The notes under the pieces: generated by a model
The model's input: the letters and a program-made list of their open reading frames with translations, nothing else
Told to the model about the DNA's origin: nothing
Database searches by the model: none
Source of the DNA: Crocinitomicaceae bacterium
GTDB taxonomy: Bacteria; Bacteroidota; Bacteroidia; Flavobacteriales_D; Crocinitomicaceae
NCBI GenBank assembly: GCA_023957475.1
Contig: JAMLHA010000013.1
Coordinates: forward strand, 1-64,000
DNA length: 64,000 nt
Direction: 5' to 3'
Shown here: positions 16,853-26,679 of the stretch, in pieces
Position numbering within the stretch: position 1 is the stretch's first letter
Layout of the letters: every line of letters begins with the position of its first letter
Made by a program: the position numbers and the translations under genes

Positions 16853-18901
16853 ATGAAGAAAAAAATACTTTTAATGGGTGGATTGTTATTAATCAACACC
16901 TCTTTATTCTCTCAGGTTTTCACAGACAACTTCGATAGCTACACTGCTGGAGATTACCTAGTTAGTTCTAACCCTACAGCATGGAGAACATGGACTGGTG
17001 GTGCTGGTGGTAGCACCGAAGACACAAAAATATCTAGTGCACAAGCAGCAAGTGCTCCCAACTCTATTTATTTTAGTTCAACAGCTGCTAATGGTGGCCC
17101 TGCTGATATCATTTTAAAGTTCGATGAAGTTTATACTTCAGGGAATTTTACATTAGAATCCAACTTTTTCGTTGAATCAGGAAAAGGGGCTTATTTCAAT
17201 CTTCAACAAGACCATACACCTGGTAATATTTGGGCTTTGGATTGTTATATGAACAATGCTGGAGTTATTAAATTTAAAGGAAATAACAATAGTGTACTAT
17301 TATTACAAGGGACTTACCCAACCAATACATGGTTCAACTTGAAATTAAGCATCAATTTAACTTCTAATCAATGGGAAGTGTTTATTGACAATACAAGTAT
17401 TGGTACTTTTTCAAATCCAATTACATCTATCGGTATTTGGGATCTTTATCCAGTAAACCCAACATCTGAAGGAGGGAATAATCAATCAGGTTTTTATGTT
17501 GACGATGTAAGTTATAGTCACGTACCACCAACGTTATATCCTAAAAACGCAGGTGTTTCTTATGTAGAGCAAATTGATGGCTTGGTTGGTCAAAGTGGCA
17601 ATGTAATTGCAAAAGTTAGAAACTTAGGTTCTAATCCGATTACTTCTTTTGATGTTAAATACACTTATAACGGAAATACAATTACAGAAACTGTATCAAG
17701 TGTAAACATCGCTTCATTGGCATTTTACCAACATACATTTACAACTCCTCTTACTTTAGTTTCAGGAAATTTACCGTTGACAGTTACTGTTTCTAACGTT
17801 AATGGAGCTGGAGCTGATGATGATGCATCTGATGATTCTAAAACAGTTAATATCAATCCAGTAGTACCAACGGCTGGTAAAATAGTAGTTGGTGAAGAAG
17901 GAACTGGCACATGGTGTGGATGGTGCCCTAGAGGAGCTGTATTTATGGACATGATGGCTAATAAATACGATGGTTTCTGGGCTGGAATAGCTGTTCACAA
18001 CGCCGATCCAATGGCTGATGCTGTTTACGATGCAGGTATGGCTACTAAGGTTTCTGGTTACCCAAGTGCTTTAGTAGATCGTGGCACAACAATTGACCCT
18101 TCTGCTATGGAAGATGATTTTATTACTAGAGTTAAACAACCAATCAAAGCTACAGTAGTAAATGGAGCTTCTTTTGACAGTTCTACAAGAGAATTGAAAG
18201 TAAGTTTAACATTCAATTTTAATGCGACTATTCCAACTACTTGGAAAGTTGCTTGTGTGTTAACTGAAGACGGTGTAACAGGAACAGGTTCTGGTTACAA
18301 TCAATCAAATTATTATGCTGGTGGTGGCTCTGGTGTAATGGGTGGTTATGAATCACTTCCTAGCTCTGTTCCTGCAGCACAAATGGTTTACAATCACGTA
18401 GCAAGAAAAATCGAACCTTCTTTTGCGGGTGGTAGTTTATTGCAAAGCGGTATTACAGCTGGATCTCAACAAACTGTTTGTTTCACGTTTACACTTCCTT
18501 CAACATGGGATGAGTCTAAAATGCACATCGTTGGAATGTTGATAGAAGCTAATGGTAAAATCAACAATGCGGGATATTCAACTATTTCTGATGCAGTAGC
18601 TAATGGGTTGGCTAGTTGTACAACTGCTAGTGTAGCAGAAATCACTGCTGAAGAAGCTGGTTTTGTTATCTATCCAAACCCAACAAATGGTATGGCTTTC
18701 ATTGATATTGTTAATTTGTCTAATGAAAATGTGACATTAACAATTACTGATTTATCAGGAAAAGTAATTGCTGAAAGAAATTACGAATTAAACGGTACTG
18801 TTAGTTTGCCAATTAATACAACTAATTTCAATGCAGGAACATATTTTGTAACATTACAAAGAAATGGTTCTATTCAACAACAAAAATTGATTGTTAGATA
18901 A
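16853..18901 (+). CDS. secreted Omp28-like thioredoxin-fold protein with type IX sorting domain
   Basis: A 682-residue exported protein. Signal peptide at residues 1-20 (LFSQ); residues about 21-225 resemble a concanavalin/LamG-type beta-sandwich (VFTDNFDSYTAGDY, FYVDDVSY); about 230-335 are Ig-like; about 340-580 match the Omp28 family, with a thioredoxin-like redox motif in EEGTGTWCGWCPRG (CGWC). The C-terminus (VIYPNPTNGMAFIDI to QQQKLIVR) is a type A sorting domain. It should be secreted by the type IX system; the CxxC suggests redox activity or a structural disulfide. The gene stands alone and ends in a terminator. Confidence 0.88.
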   Translation: MKKKILLMGGLLLINTSLFSQVFTDNFDSYTAGDYLVSSNPTAWRTWTGGAGGSTEDTKISSAQAASAPNSIYFSSTAANGGPADIILKFDEVYTSGNFTLESNFFVESGKGAYFNLQQDHTPGNIWALDCYMNNAGVIKFKGNNNSVLLLQGTYPTNTWFNLKLSINLTSNQWEVFIDNTSIGTFSNPITSIGIWDLYPVNPTSEGGNNQSGFYVDDVSYSHVPPTLYPKNAGVSYVEQIDGLVGQSGNVIAKVRNLGSNPITSFDVKYTYNGNTITETVSSVNIASLAFYQHTFTTPLTLVSGNLPLTVTVSNVNGAGADDDASDDSKTVNINPVVPTAGKIVVGEEGTGTWCGWCPRGAVFMDMMANKYDGFWAGIAVHNADPMADAVYDAGMATKVSGYPSALVDRGTTIDPSAMEDDFITRVKQPIKATVVNGASFDSSTRELKVSLTFNFNATIPTTWKVACVLTEDGVTGTGSGYNQSNYYAGGGSGVMGGYESLPSSVPAAQMVYNHVARKIEPSFAGGSLLQSGITAGSQQTVCFTFTLPSTWDESKMHIVGMLIEANGKINNAGYSTISDAVANGLASCTTASVAEITAEEAGFVIYPNPTNGMAFIDIVNLSNENVTLTITDLSGKVIAERNYELNGTVSLPINTTNFNAGTYFVTLQRNGSIQQQKLIVR

Positions 18902-18923
18902 TCTATCAGATTAATTAAATAGG

Positions 18924-18957
18924 AATAAGGTTGTCGAAAGGCAACCTTATTTTTTTT
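18924..18957 (+). terminator. rho-independent terminator after the Omp28-like gene
   Basis: A 10-bp stem (AATAAGGTTG with CAACCTTATT), 8-nt loop, followed by a T run. It starts 23 bp after the stop codon. Confidence 0.88.
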
Positions 18958-19019
18958 ATGGAGTTTAAAAAATTAGATGGAGCTATAGGCTATTGCAGGG
19001 CAAGTGCATTTAAAATTTA

Positions 19020-20305
19020 GGTTATACTAAATGTTTTGTGAGACAAATATAGCGTAAAAATTCTTTACTTTGTCAAAAAAGAGTGATTGAAAATGGAATT
19101 CATAGATTTTTTAGGAGAAATGCTGGGCATAACTAAGGATTTTGCCGTTACCAAAATTGAGAAAAACGAGTTTGATAAAACGATTAATATTCACATTGAA
19201 TATTTACCCAAGACCTATTCAAAGAGAGGGAAAGAGTACGCCATTTACGATCGTACTCCTGTTCGCAAGTGGCAACATTTAAACTGGTTTGAATACAAAT
19301 GTTATTTGATTGGTTCTTTGCCTAGATATATTGCTGAAGATGGAAATCCAAAGGTTATTGACATTAATTTTGCTCCTCCCGGGAAAGGCTATACTCATTT
19401 ATTTGCCAGAGAAGTTATTTTCGCATTAAAGAAAGTTCGAGTACAATCAACTGTTGCTGATTTATTCCAAACAACCGACTATATTGTTAGAAGTATAATG
19501 GAATCAGCGGTTGAAAGCGGACTAGAGAAACGAGGTTTAGTGAAAGACTTTAAAAACATTAGTTTAGACGAAAAAGCTTATACAAAAGGACATCATTATG
19601 CGACCATTTTGATAGATAGTGATACTAATACTGTGCTGGATATGGTTGAGGGGAGAAAAGAAAAAAATGTTAAGAAACTTTTTGTAAATGTGAGTGGAGA
19701 AACGAAACAACCACAACTAAACAGAGTGAATATGGATATGTGGAAACCATTTATAAATACAATAAAGTTTATTGCTCCACAAGCGATAATAGTACACGAT
19801 AAATTTCACTTATTCAAGATGTTATCGGAAGCCATTGATAAAACAAGAAAAAAAGAAGTGAAAGACAACCCTCAACTAAAAGGGCTGAAATACACTGTTT
19901 TGAAGAATGCTAACAATAGAACTGAAACTCAGCATGCTATATTTGAACAGCTGATTAAAGACAATTTAAAAACCTCTCAAGCGTGGTTAATACGAGAGAA
20001 CTTTAAAGACGTATTTGCCGACAAACAAAACGTTGAAAGTAACTATAAACAGTGGAAAGAAAACGCATTGACTTTTTCAATTAATGCAGTAAATAAGGTG
20101 ATTGCTACATTCGACAGACACTTAAACGGGATAATAAATGCAATAATTACTGGTACTTCTAGTGCAAAACATGAAAATAAAAATGGAGCGATTCAATCAG
20201 TTATTGCAAAAGCAAGAGGATTTAGAAATTTTGAAAGATTTAGGATAAATGCATTATTCTATTTCGGAAATTTAAACCTCGTTCCACAAAACATTTAGTA
20301 ATGCC
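19020..20305 (+). mobile_element. ISL3-family insertion sequence, 1,286 bp, with 8-bp target duplication
   Basis: The ends are defined by sequence. Left terminal repeat TACTAAATGTTTTGTG (19025-19040) has a perfect 16-bp inverted partner at 20285-20300; outside these each end starts with GG (19020-19021, and CC at 20304-20305). The element is flanked by AAAATTTA at 19012-19019 and 20306-20313, an 8-bp direct repeat, the target-site size of ISL3. One transposase gene fills it. It sits in the intergenic region after the Omp28-like gene terminator, so no gene is disrupted. Confidence 0.9.
19093..20298 (+). CDS. ISL3-family transposase
   Basis: A 401-residue DDE transposase. Visible family segments are ISLDEKAYTKGHHY (first Asp near residue 159), RVNMDMWKPF, AIIVHDKFHLFK and the Glu-bearing C-terminal stretch AKHENKNGAIQSVIAKARGF, followed by NFERFRINALFYFGN. 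The CxxC zinc-finger cysteines usual near the ISL3 N-terminus are not visible. I use the ATG at 19093; a TTG two codons earlier is in frame. The reading frame is intact and ends inside the right terminal repeat, so the element may be active. Confidence 0.88.
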   Translation: MEFIDFLGEMLGITKDFAVTKIEKNEFDKTINIHIEYLPKTYSKRGKEYAIYDRTPVRKWQHLNWFEYKCYLIGSLPRYIAEDGNPKVIDINFAPPGKGYTHLFAREVIFALKKVRVQSTVADLFQTTDYIVRSIMESAVESGLEKRGLVKDFKNISLDEKAYTKGHHYATILIDSDTNTVLDMVEGRKEKNVKKLFVNVSGETKQPQLNRVNMDMWKPFINTIKFIAPQAIIVHDKFHLFKMLSEAIDKTRKKEVKDNPQLKGLKYTVLKNANNRTETQHAIFEQLIKDNLKTSQAWLIRENFKDVFADKQNVESNYKQWKENALTFSINAVNKVIATFDRHLNGIINAIITGTSSAKHENKNGAIQSVIAKARGFRNFERFRINALFYFGNLNLVPQNI

Positions 20306-20495
20306 AAAATTTATGATTAGTTCTCTTAGATTTCTCTGACTTAATTTCGATTGAAGTCAATATAAATGAAGTAGAAAAAATCTAATAACCTATTTTATTT
20401 GTTTTATATTTCTGTCTTATCCACCGCTACTAATCTATCAATTATACAGTGTCTGTTAAGTGTTAGATTTCTTTATTAACAAATTTTTCTTTAAA

Positions 20496-20523
20496 TCAAA
20501 AAAGCTACCTCTTGGGTAGCTTC
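20496..20523 (-). terminator. terminator of the RND efflux operon
   Basis: On the minus strand an 8-bp stem (AAGCTACC with GGTAGCTT), 5-nt loop, followed by a T run (A run at 20498-20503 on the plus strand). It lies about 30 bp beyond the RND pump stop codon. Confidence 0.78.
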
Positions 20524-20553
20524 TTCGATCTATTATCTATAATCTCTAATTTA

Positions 20554-23500
20554 TTAAAATTCACTCACCTCTTTGTGATCATAAGGTTCTGCGATTAATT
20601 CATCAAATGCTAATGGTGGTTTGTTTAATCCCAATTTGATTAGTATGCTGTCAAACAATTGATAGACAACAGGAACCACAATCAATGTTAAAAACAAAGA
20701 AGAAATCAATCCACCGATAATAACCCATGCCAATCCGTTTTTCCATTCGGCACCAGCTCCAGATGCGATGGCAATTGGGAACATACCAAATACCATAGCG
20801 ATGGTTGTCATCAAAATTGGTCGTAAACGTGCATGGTTTGCCAATAATAGCGCATCATGTGTTGATTTGCCTTGTGATCTGAGGTGATTGGTAAAGTCAA
20901 CCAAGATAATAGCATTTTTCGCCACCAAACCAATCAACATAATCATCCCCAAAATGGTAAAGATACTCAACAAATTATTGGTCAATGCCAATGCTAAGAA
21001 TGCTCCAATAATTGCTAACGGAATAGAGAACATGACCACCAATGGATGCACAAAACTATCATACAACATAACCATGATGAAATAAACCAACAACACTGAA
21101 ACAAGTAACGCAATTCCTAACGAACCAAAACCATCTTGTTGACGTTCCATATCACCACCCCATAAATAATCAATACCTAAAGGCTTGTCCATTTTCGATA
21201 ATTTAGCTTCTAAGTCTTTCACTATATCACTAACTGGGCGACCAACTGCTTGTGATTGTACTTTCACTGAAGCGGTTTTATCTCGTCTTTCTAGCTTGTT
21301 TGGTCCAGATTTCAATGTTACATCAGCAAATTGAGACAAATGAATCACTTGACCCATGTTATTGATAAATGAAACATTTTTTACATCTTCAATATCTTTA
21401 CGGTTGAATGCATCCAAACGAATATTGATATCGTATTCATATTCTCCCCTTCTAAACTTACCGTCAATATTACCATTAAACGATGTTTGTAAAGTTCCCC
21501 CAACAATTTGCATGCTCAAACCTAAAGCAGCCATTTTATCTCTATCCAAATCAATTGCTATCTCAGGCGTACCCGATTCAGAAGATAAAATTGCTTCGGC
21601 AACTCCTGGTATTGTTCTCAGTGTATCCAAAACACGATCGGCATACGCATAAACCTCATTGATATCTGTACCGATAATCGCCATTTCTAACGGTGCTTTA
21701 TCCGCCATACCCATGATACTAATCGGTGCGGTACTTACTTTTGCTCCAACCAATATTTTAGACAATTCTTTTTTGTATTTCGCTGCAAGAATGTTTGATG
21801 CATCTTCACGTTCAGATTTATCTACCAATTTCAAGGCAATTTCACCTTTGTATAGCGTTTTACTAATACCAGACATACCATCAGAAGATTGTCCAACGGT
21901 TGTGATCAATGTTTTCACCTCTGGTTTTTTAGACAAATATTCCTCTGCCTTCATGATAATCTGATTGGTTTGCTCCAACGAAGCATCTTTTGGTAACTCA
22001 ACTTGCACCAACAACTCTCCTCTATCTCCTTGTGCAAAGAACTCAGCTCCGATAAATCCTCCAATAACTAGTCCAAAAGAAGATACTAATAAGGTAATTA
22101 CAATAACCAATGTTGAAATCTTATGTCTCAATGACCATTCCAAAATACCTGAAACCCACTTAGTAAATCGTTTTAGTAATTTTTCAAAACCGATAATTAT
22201 TTTACCACCCAAGTTTTTTCCTGTCAAATGAGTCAACGTTCCAAAACGAGATGTTAACCAAGGTACAATTGTAAATGAGGTAAATAAACTTAGTAATACT
22301 GCGATGACAATGGTTAAACAAAACTCACGCAAGATATTGGCAACCATACCGGTACTTAACCCAATTGGTAAGAATACCACTACAATAACCAACGTAATGG
22401 AGATAACTGTAAATCCAATTTCTCTTGTACCATCAATTGAAGCTCTCACACGGTTTTTTCCCATCTCCATGTGTCGGTAAATATTCTCAATAACCACAAT
22501 GGCATCATCGACGAGAATACCTACCACTAAGGAAAGCGCCAACAACGACATTAAATTCAACGAGAAACCTAAAAAGAACATTCCAATAAAAGTAGAAATT
22601 AACGAAATTGGAATGGCAATCATTACAATTAATGCATTTCTCAAACTATGAAGGAACAACAACATAATGGCCGCAACAAGCAAAATGGCCATAATTAAGT
22701 CATGTACAACCGCATCAGCTGAATTCAATGTGTAAACGGAAGTATCATTCGCTATTTGAAGTTTAACTCCATATTGCTTGTACTCTTCTTCTATTTGTTT
22801 GATAACTTTTTGCGTTTTTTTACTCACCGCAACAGCGTTGGCATCCGTTTGCTTTAATACTTGAAGCGCAACAGATTCTTTTCTATTCAAACGAGCAATT
22901 TTCTCAGCATCTTGTTGCGTTTCTTGCACATCAGCGATGTCTCTCAAGCGAACTTGTCCATTGCTTTGTTGCGATTGAATAACGACCAAGTTTCTTAATT
23001 CTTCAATATCTTTGTATTTTCCTTCCAAACGAATCAACATACTTTGTTCTTGCGATTTGATACTTCCTGTAGGAAAATCCATGTTGGAAGACAAAATTGC
23101 TTGTTGAACTTGAAGAATTGATAAATTGTAGGCTTCTAATTTCTTCGCATCAATGTTCACTTGAAACTCTCTTTTACGACCACCAATCGTAATAACTCTG
23201 GCAACACCATCCACACGAGCCAATAAAGGCTGAATCCTTTTTTCAATCAAATCAAAGAATTCAACATCTGACAAATTATCTGTTGTTGCCGCTATGGATA
23301 CAATAGGCAAATCATCAAACGAGAACTTTTTTAACGAAGGTGTTTTGATTGTTTCTGGCAAATCGGACATGATGGCGTCAATATTCCGCTGTGCATCTGT
23401 CATCGAATAGTTAACATCTGCATTGTCCTGTAATTGAATAACGATAAGTGACAAACTTTCAAAGGAAGTCGCTTCAATTTTTTTCACTTTTTCCATTGAT

Positions 23501-23715
23501 GCAACGGCTTCTTCTAACTTTTTCGTTACTGAGTTTTCAACTTCAGACGGAGAAGCCCCTGGATAAACCGTAGCTATCGAAATGACACTTGGAGAAAATT
23601 TTGGGAGCAATTCATAATTCAATAGCGAATATGAAATGACACCAAAAATTGTAAGTGCTGTAAAAACAACGATTACCAACGATGGTCGTTTGATTGATAT
23701 ATCTGTAATTTTCAT
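20554..23715 (-). CDS. RND efflux pump inner-membrane permease
   Basis: A 1,053-residue AcrB/MexB-type proton-driven exporter, third gene of a tolC-adaptor-pump operon. It starts with KITDISIKRPSLVIVVFTAL, a typical RND first helix, has two large periplasmic loops and about 12 membrane helices. The proton-relay Asp pair is in VVGILVDDAIVVIENIYRHM (helix 4), and GLVAKNAIILVDF and LRPILMTTIAMVFGM are in the second half. Length is normal. Substrate class (drug, lipid or other) cannot be decided; a heavy-metal pump is unlikely from the overall pattern. Confidence 0.93.
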   Translation of the reverse strand: MKITDISIKRPSLVIVVFTALTIFGVISYSLLNYELLPKFSPSVISIATVYPGASPSEVENSVTKKLEEAVASMEKVKKIEATSFESLSLIVIQLQDNADVNYSMTDAQRNIDAIMSDLPETIKTPSLKKFSFDDLPIVSIAATTDNLSDVEFFDLIEKRIQPLLARVDGVARVITIGGRKREFQVNIDAKKLEAYNLSILQVQQAILSSNMDFPTGSIKSQEQSMLIRLEGKYKDIEELRNLVVIQSQQSNGQVRLRDIADVQETQQDAEKIARLNRKESVALQVLKQTDANAVAVSKKTQKVIKQIEEEYKQYGVKLQIANDTSVYTLNSADAVVHDLIMAILLVAAIMLLFLHSLRNALIVMIAIPISLISTFIGMFFLGFSLNLMSLLALSLVVGILVDDAIVVIENIYRHMEMGKNRVRASIDGTREIGFTVISITLVIVVVFLPIGLSTGMVANILREFCLTIVIAVLLSLFTSFTIVPWLTSRFGTLTHLTGKNLGGKIIIGFEKLLKRFTKWVSGILEWSLRHKISTLVIVITLLVSSFGLVIGGFIGAEFFAQGDRGELLVQVELPKDASLEQTNQIIMKAEEYLSKKPEVKTLITTVGQSSDGMSGISKTLYKGEIALKLVDKSEREDASNILAAKYKKELSKILVGAKVSTAPISIMGMADKAPLEMAIIGTDINEVYAYADRVLDTLRTIPGVAEAILSSESGTPEIAIDLDRDKMAALGLSMQIVGGTLQTSFNGNIDGKFRRGEYEYDINIRLDAFNRKDIEDVKNVSFINNMGQVIHLSQFADVTLKSGPNKLERRDKTASVKVQSQAVGRPVSDIVKDLEAKLSKMDKPLGIDYLWGGDMERQQDGFGSLGIALLVSVLLVYFIMVMLYDSFVHPLVVMFSIPLAIIGAFLALALTNNLLSIFTILGMIMLIGLVAKNAIILVDFTNHLRSQGKSTHDALLLANHARLRPILMTTIAMVFGMFPIAIASGAGAEWKNGLAWVIIGGLISSLFLTLIVVPVVYQLFDSILIKLGLNKPPLAFDELIAEPYDHKEVSEF

Positions 23716-23745
23716 CTTTTATTAATGTTATTGATTGATAAATGG

Positions 23746-24810
23746 TTATTCTATAACCTCTATGACTGAACCATCAACTAAGTTAATTTGACCACTTATA
23801 ATGACAATGTCACCTTCATTTAAACCACCAAGTACTTCAACCATATCACCAAATACAGCTCCAGCATCTATTTTCTTAGCTTTTGCAAATCCTTCTTTTT
23901 CAATCACGTATATCTGACCGCTGTTAACTCCACCAAGAAAAGACGAACGAGGTATAGCTATGATTGGTTTTTGCTCGCCAAACTCAAACGAAGCAGAAGC
24001 ATACATTCCTGCTTTTAATTTGCTTTTTGCAGAAGAGTTATCCAATACGATTTCAATTGGGTAGTTCAAGCTATTGTCTGCTTTTGGAGCAATGAATGAA
24101 ATTTTACCAGTAAAGTTTTCATCTTGAAAAACAGGGATTTTGATTGCTACTTTATGCCCTACTCCAAGTTGAATCACTTGTCGCTCATTGGCTGCAACTT
24201 TTAATTTCAAACTTGAAATATCAACAATATTAAACAATTGAGAACCAGAACCAACAAAAGAACCAATTTCAACAAATCGTGTATTGATCACACCAGAAAT
24301 AGGCGCTTTAATGACAGCATCAGCAACACGTTTTCTCGCTTGATTTAATTGAATTTCGGCGTTTTTTACTGCTAAATTGATTTCATCTACTTGCGCTTGT
24401 GTTACACCTCCCGATTTCAATGCTGCTGTTAAACGTGTTTGATCATTTTTCAACTTTGCTAAAGCATCTGAAGCTATTTGCTCATCCAAACCACTGTAAA
24501 CGCTTTCTACACGAGCCAACACTTGACCTTTAGTAACTTTATCTCCTTCTTTAACAGATAATGATAAAACTTTACCATTTACTTCCGAAATAACCACCAA
24601 ATCTTGATTGGCTGCTAATTTACCATTAACAGAGAAGTCGATATCAATTACCTCGCTCTTAACTTTAAACACTTTTACTGGTATTTTAGCATCACCAGTA
24701 CTTACTACATCAACTTTTGATTGATTTTCTTTTTTATTATTAATCAATTTCATTGCAATTCCTACACCAAGAACAGCAAAAACTAAAATGTATATGATTG
24801 TTTTTTTCAT
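23746..24810 (-). CDS. RND efflux periplasmic adaptor (membrane fusion protein)
   Basis: A 354-residue protein with an N-terminal membrane segment (residues 2-20) and the usual adaptor domain order: barrel-sandwich/lipoyl half (VISEVNGKVLSLSVKEGDKV), alpha-hairpin (LAKLKNDQTRLTAALKSGG to AEIQLNQARKRVADA), second lipoyl half (VIKAPISGVINTRFVEIGSF), then beta-barrel and membrane-proximal domains. It connects the pump to the outer-membrane channel. It lies 8 bp after the tolC gene and 30 bp before the pump gene. Confidence 0.93.
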   Translation of the reverse strand: MKKTIIYILVFAVLGVGIAMKLINNKKENQSKVDVVSTGDAKIPVKVFKVKSEVIDIDFSVNGKLAANQDLVVISEVNGKVLSLSVKEGDKVTKGQVLARVESVYSGLDEQIASDALAKLKNDQTRLTAALKSGGVTQAQVDEINLAVKNAEIQLNQARKRVADAVIKAPISGVINTRFVEIGSFVGSGSQLFNIVDISSLKLKVAANERQVIQLGVGHKVAIKIPVFQDENFTGKISFIAPKADNSLNYPIEIVLDNSSAKSKLKAGMYASASFEFGEQKPIIAIPRSSFLGGVNSGQIYVIEKEGFAKAKKIDAGAVFGDMVEVLGGLNEGDIVIISGQINLVDGSVIEVIE

Positions 24811-24818
24811 CTTTTATC

Positions 24819-26177
24819 TTATTTATTCAGTAATGAACTTATTTCTCCTTTTGATTTTATTAATTCCAATTCTGCAACTTTGTATTGCAACAATGCTTCG
24901 CTATAACTATTTTCAGCAGTTCTTAATTCAGTTTCTGCATTGATTAAATCCGTTAAACTTGCCAAACCTAATTGGTAATTGTTTTGTGTTACTTCAAACA
25001 CTTCATTTGCCAATTCTTTGTTTGCTTTTTGCGCATCAATCATCTTAATACTGTTTGCAATTTGCATGCGTGCATTTTCATAAGCCATTGTCAACGCATT
25101 CGTTGTACGCGACATTTCTTCTCTCAACTGTTTTAATTGAATTTCAGATGATTTAACTTTTGAACTTCTTGCCAATCCATCAAAAATTGGAATAGAAAGA
25201 TTTAACGAAAAAGAGGACATGTCGTAACTAAGTGCTTTCTTAGAATATAAGTTAAATTTATTGCTTTGTGTATTGTACGTATAATGTCCAGTTAAATACA
25301 AACTTGGAATGTAACCAGCACGAAAAACCTTTGTTTGCAAAGCCAACAATTCAGCTTGCTTGTTCATCACTTGCATGGAAAGCAAATTATCCGTATTTAA
25401 AGAAGAACCATCGATAGATTCCCCAAAATTTTCCATATCGTTTAAAGCTGTTTCAGGAACTGTTATATCTTGATCCATTGGCATACCTATGTAGTATTTC
25501 AATAAATTTTTCATTTGAATAACTGCATTCTCTAATTCCAACTTCTGTGCTTGGAGGTTTGTCTTGTTAACACGAACTCTATCAACATCAATTTTTTTAA
25601 CCAACCCATTTTCAAATTGAGCAGCCAAGATATCTTCCAATTTAATCACTCTATCAATATTGGCTTCCAACACCCCCATTTTCGTTTGAGTTACTACCAA
25701 TTGATAATAATTAGTAGCTACTAATTGCAACACATTTTCTTCACTTAATTGAGCACTCAACTCATAAAATTGTTTACTACCTTTAGCTGCTTTTAATCCC
25801 GCAAACACCTGCTGATTGTAAATTTGTTGACTCAACGTTACCTGTGTCATTGCCGACCAATTTTGACCTGCTCTAATCGCTACAAAATCATCTGGGCTAC
25901 CTCCCATGAATGCAGCTGGCAAAACAAATTGCTGAACAATCGGGTTTCCTGTAATGGATGAATTTAAATTAATTTGAGGCATTGCCGAAGCCATCGACTC
26001 CGTAACCTTAACTTTTCCATTCTCGATATCTAATCGAGCTTGTTTCATTACCTCACTATTTTCCAACGCATAATTCAACGCATCTCTCAGTGTTACAACC
26101 TGTTGTGAAAAAACAGATGCACTAAAAAGTGTGATGGAGAATAAGCAAAAGGCGATTTTTATTACTCTATTTTTCAT
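24819..26177 (-). CDS. TolC-family outer-membrane efflux channel
   Basis: A 452-residue outer-membrane factor. Signal peptide MKNRVIKIAFCLFSITLFSA, cut near FSQQ; two repeats of long coiled-coil helices with VTLRDALNYALENSEVMKQA at the start and ELANEVFEVTQNNYQLGLAS and ELRTAENSYSEALLQYKVAE in the second half, the classical OEP pattern. I start at the ATG at 26177 because the signal peptide begins there; an upstream in-frame ATG at 26225 lies within the likely promoter. First gene of the efflux operon. Confidence 0.92.
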   Translation of the reverse strand: MKNRVIKIAFCLFSITLFSASVFSQQVVTLRDALNYALENSEVMKQARLDIENGKVKVTESMASAMPQINLNSSITGNPIVQQFVLPAAFMGGSPDDFVAIRAGQNWSAMTQVTLSQQIYNQQVFAGLKAAKGSKQFYELSAQLSEENVLQLVATNYYQLVVTQTKMGVLEANIDRVIKLEDILAAQFENGLVKKIDVDRVRVNKTNLQAQKLELENAVIQMKNLLKYYIGMPMDQDITVPETALNDMENFGESIDGSSLNTDNLLSMQVMNKQAELLALQTKVFRAGYIPSLYLTGHYTYNTQSNKFNLYSKKALSYDMSSFSLNLSIPIFDGLARSSKVKSSEIQLKQLREEMSRTTNALTMAYENARMQIANSIKMIDAQKANKELANEVFEVTQNNYQLGLASLTDLINAETELRTAENSYSEALLQYKVAELELIKSKGEISSLLNK

Positions 26178-26221
26178 TTTCTTTATAAAGGCAGTGCAAA
26201 TTTGATGATAAAAAATGGTTC

Positions 26222-26265
26222 GCAAACAATAAAAAAGGTGAAACGGACAAAAAAAATGTTAAACG
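26222..26265 (-). promoter_or_regulatory. possible promoter of the RND operon
   Basis: Reading the minus strand: TTTG, 18 bp, then TTGTTTGC, close to but not exactly the TAnnTTTG form (TATTGTTTG has one extra base). The position fits the start at 26177. A weak call. Confidence 0.3.
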
Positions 26266-26679
26266 GCCACATCTAAGGAAATTGCAATTAAAAATTCACG
26301 ATTTTAACACAGTATAACTCTTATACATAGATATCCAATTAATCTATGTCAAGCTCCTAAGAAATGATTTATTTGCAGAATATGAACCTCGATCACTTGG
26401 GCAATTAGATAGAAATCAATTGTATGTATAAAATATAAAAGATTTCTCAAAAACCTAATCAGTTTTAGGAAGGCTAAATAAAAAGAATTTCTAAGAGGAT
26501 TGCTTGCGAGCTCAGCAAGCAATCCTCTTACTTTGAACACTGTAACACATCATTTCGATGACTCAGTCAGGGAAATTTAAGGGAGTGTCACATTTGAAAC
26601 TTGAATCTGCCCCAGTAAAAATTTGTTAGATATTTCGATTAATCTATATTGTTTTTTAATTTTACAAGAAAATAGACTT
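26228..26679. other. 450-bp intergenic region with a long hairpin and a REP-like remnant
   Basis: No gene is supported here; a minus-strand open frame at 26349-26540 has no family features and spans the hairpin. The region holds a perfect 16-bp inverted repeat at 26492-26530 and a piece at 26581-26596 (GGGAGTGTCACATTTG) that resembles the repeat units near 51000-51120. It separates the minus-strand efflux operon from the plus-strand lgt gene, so it must hold both their promoters. Confidence 0.5.
26492..26530. repeat. perfect 16-bp inverted repeat, 7-nt loop
   Basis: TAAGAGGATTGCTTGC (26492-26507) and its exact reverse complement (26515-26530) around GAGCTCA. On the minus strand a moderately T-rich tract follows, so a weak terminator is possible, but no minus-strand gene ends nearby. 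A mobile-element remnant or RNA hairpin are other options. Confidence 0.8.

Noticed and set aside
26349..26540. 63-codon minus-strand frame between the efflux operon and lgt
   Set aside because: Spans the perfect inverted repeat, has no domain and no promoter; not called.
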